From positions 31,005,630 through 31,069,629 of the forward strand of contig OZ026604.1 in assembly GCA_964020085.1 (NCBI GenBank): a stretch of DNA of 64,000 nucleotides, written 5' to 3'. The DNA comes from Micromussa lordhowensis. Taxonomy: Eukaryota; Cnidaria; Anthozoa; Scleractinia; Lobophylliidae. The translations under genes and the position numbers were made by a program. Below are positions 63,499-64,000 of this stretch, piece after piece (the stretch's first letter is position 1; each line of letters begins with the position of its first letter). The notes beneath the pieces are model-generated. The model saw only the letters and a program-made list of their open reading frames with translations, was not told the DNA's origin and searched no databases.

Positions 63499-64000
63499 GT
63501 AAAGTATAGGCGAGGTCTTCTTTCTGCGCTTGTGTTTTCCAGACACGAGTCTATTAAGGTTCGTTATAAGTGATTGTTTGTGAGATGAACTGAGTGCTGG
63601 CAGAGAATAGAATAAAAAAAAGCAAAAAGAAAGAACTCATGATACACTTGTACATCCCTCCTATATATTTTAATTTTAATATCAACATTTTTTTCTTTGA
63701 GGGTTCAACAGATCACTGGGGCTGTCATATTAATTTTGGGGTAAGAATCTTAACTTTTACGTTGCTCCTCTTCATATCACCTTTTTCTAAAAATCATAAT
63801 TGTCTCCCACAATCGATTGATAGCAACAGACTGTAGCAGTAGCCCAACCTTTTACAGAAAGAGATAAATAAACGGGAAAAGAGTTGGCCAGTGACTTACT
63901 TGTAACGCTCCTTACAAAAGATATTACAAATACATTATGACGAGGTCAGCTGCCTAAAAGATTCTGTGAATGATCGATTCGTAATAAGCTTGAATACTGC
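63499..64000. other. Flank of the second tRNA copy, no gene seen
   Basis: Diverged counterpart of about 62420-62930, AT-rich, with a tract of ttaattttaat and the shared acaatcgattgatag. The open frame at 63594-63836 falls entirely in this duplicated non-coding flank. Confidence 0.65.

Larger units (their letters stand above)
62330..64000 (+). repeat. Tandem segmental duplication carrying tRNA genes (about 1.07-1.09 kb offset)
   Basis: The first copy (from about 62330, tcaagctgg, to about 62930) resembles the second (from about 63401 past the window edge). Matching points include gatgaactgagt with ctggcag, tatatattttaattttta, taacttttacgttg, acaatcgattgatag, and gattctgtgaatga with tcagctgcc. 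The flanks have diverged with many substitutions and indels, while the tRNA in each is identical. The second copy continues beyond the window. Confidence 0.85.

Overview
The window is almost entirely tandemly repeated nuclear DNA from a eukaryote, probably an animal. An anthozoan cnidarian such as a stony coral is my best guess, from the style of the unique DNA at the right end and the LINE fragment, but this is weakly supported. I see no intact protein-coding gene. The only clear genes are two identical tRNA-Thr(CGU) genes near the right edge.

Layout. (1) About 1-26592 and 28438-50932 hold one head-to-tail array of a ~207-bp satellite, roughly 237 monomers, all in one orientation. It is a patchwork of monomer subfamilies and higher-order repeats of 4 to 14 monomers. 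Some blocks are almost identical copies, so the array is turning over quickly and locally. (2) At 26593-28433 a 1,841-bp non-autonomous DNA transposon interrupts the array. It has imperfect 23-bp terminal inverted repeats and a TTAA target duplication. A nearby satellite copy preserves the matching empty site. (3) At 46301-46500 there are 200 Ns, and the satellite continues across them in exact register. (4) At 50931-59498 lies a ~8.6-kb array, about 428 units, of the GC-rich 20-mer GGAGTACAAGTCCCTGGGGC. Its unit lacks stop codons in all six frames, which creates very long spurious ORFs (up to 2,775 codons). (5) At 59499-59790 is the C-terminal end of a non-LTR retrotransposon ORF2, fused to the minisatellite. 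(6) About 59791-64000 is ordinary non-repetitive DNA with small repeats, a probable minus-strand LINE tail, and a ~1.07-kb duplication that carries a tRNA-Thr(CGU) gene in each copy.

The parts do not form a pathway. They read as a satellite-rich, possibly heterochromatic domain meeting a minisatellite and then more ordinary DNA. Which chromosomal region this is (centromeric, pericentromeric, subtelomeric or interstitial) cannot be told from sequence alone. Many short open frames lie in the satellite. The plus-strand ones open at TTG/CTG and follow the 207 = 3 x 69 periodicity. I do not annotate them as genes.
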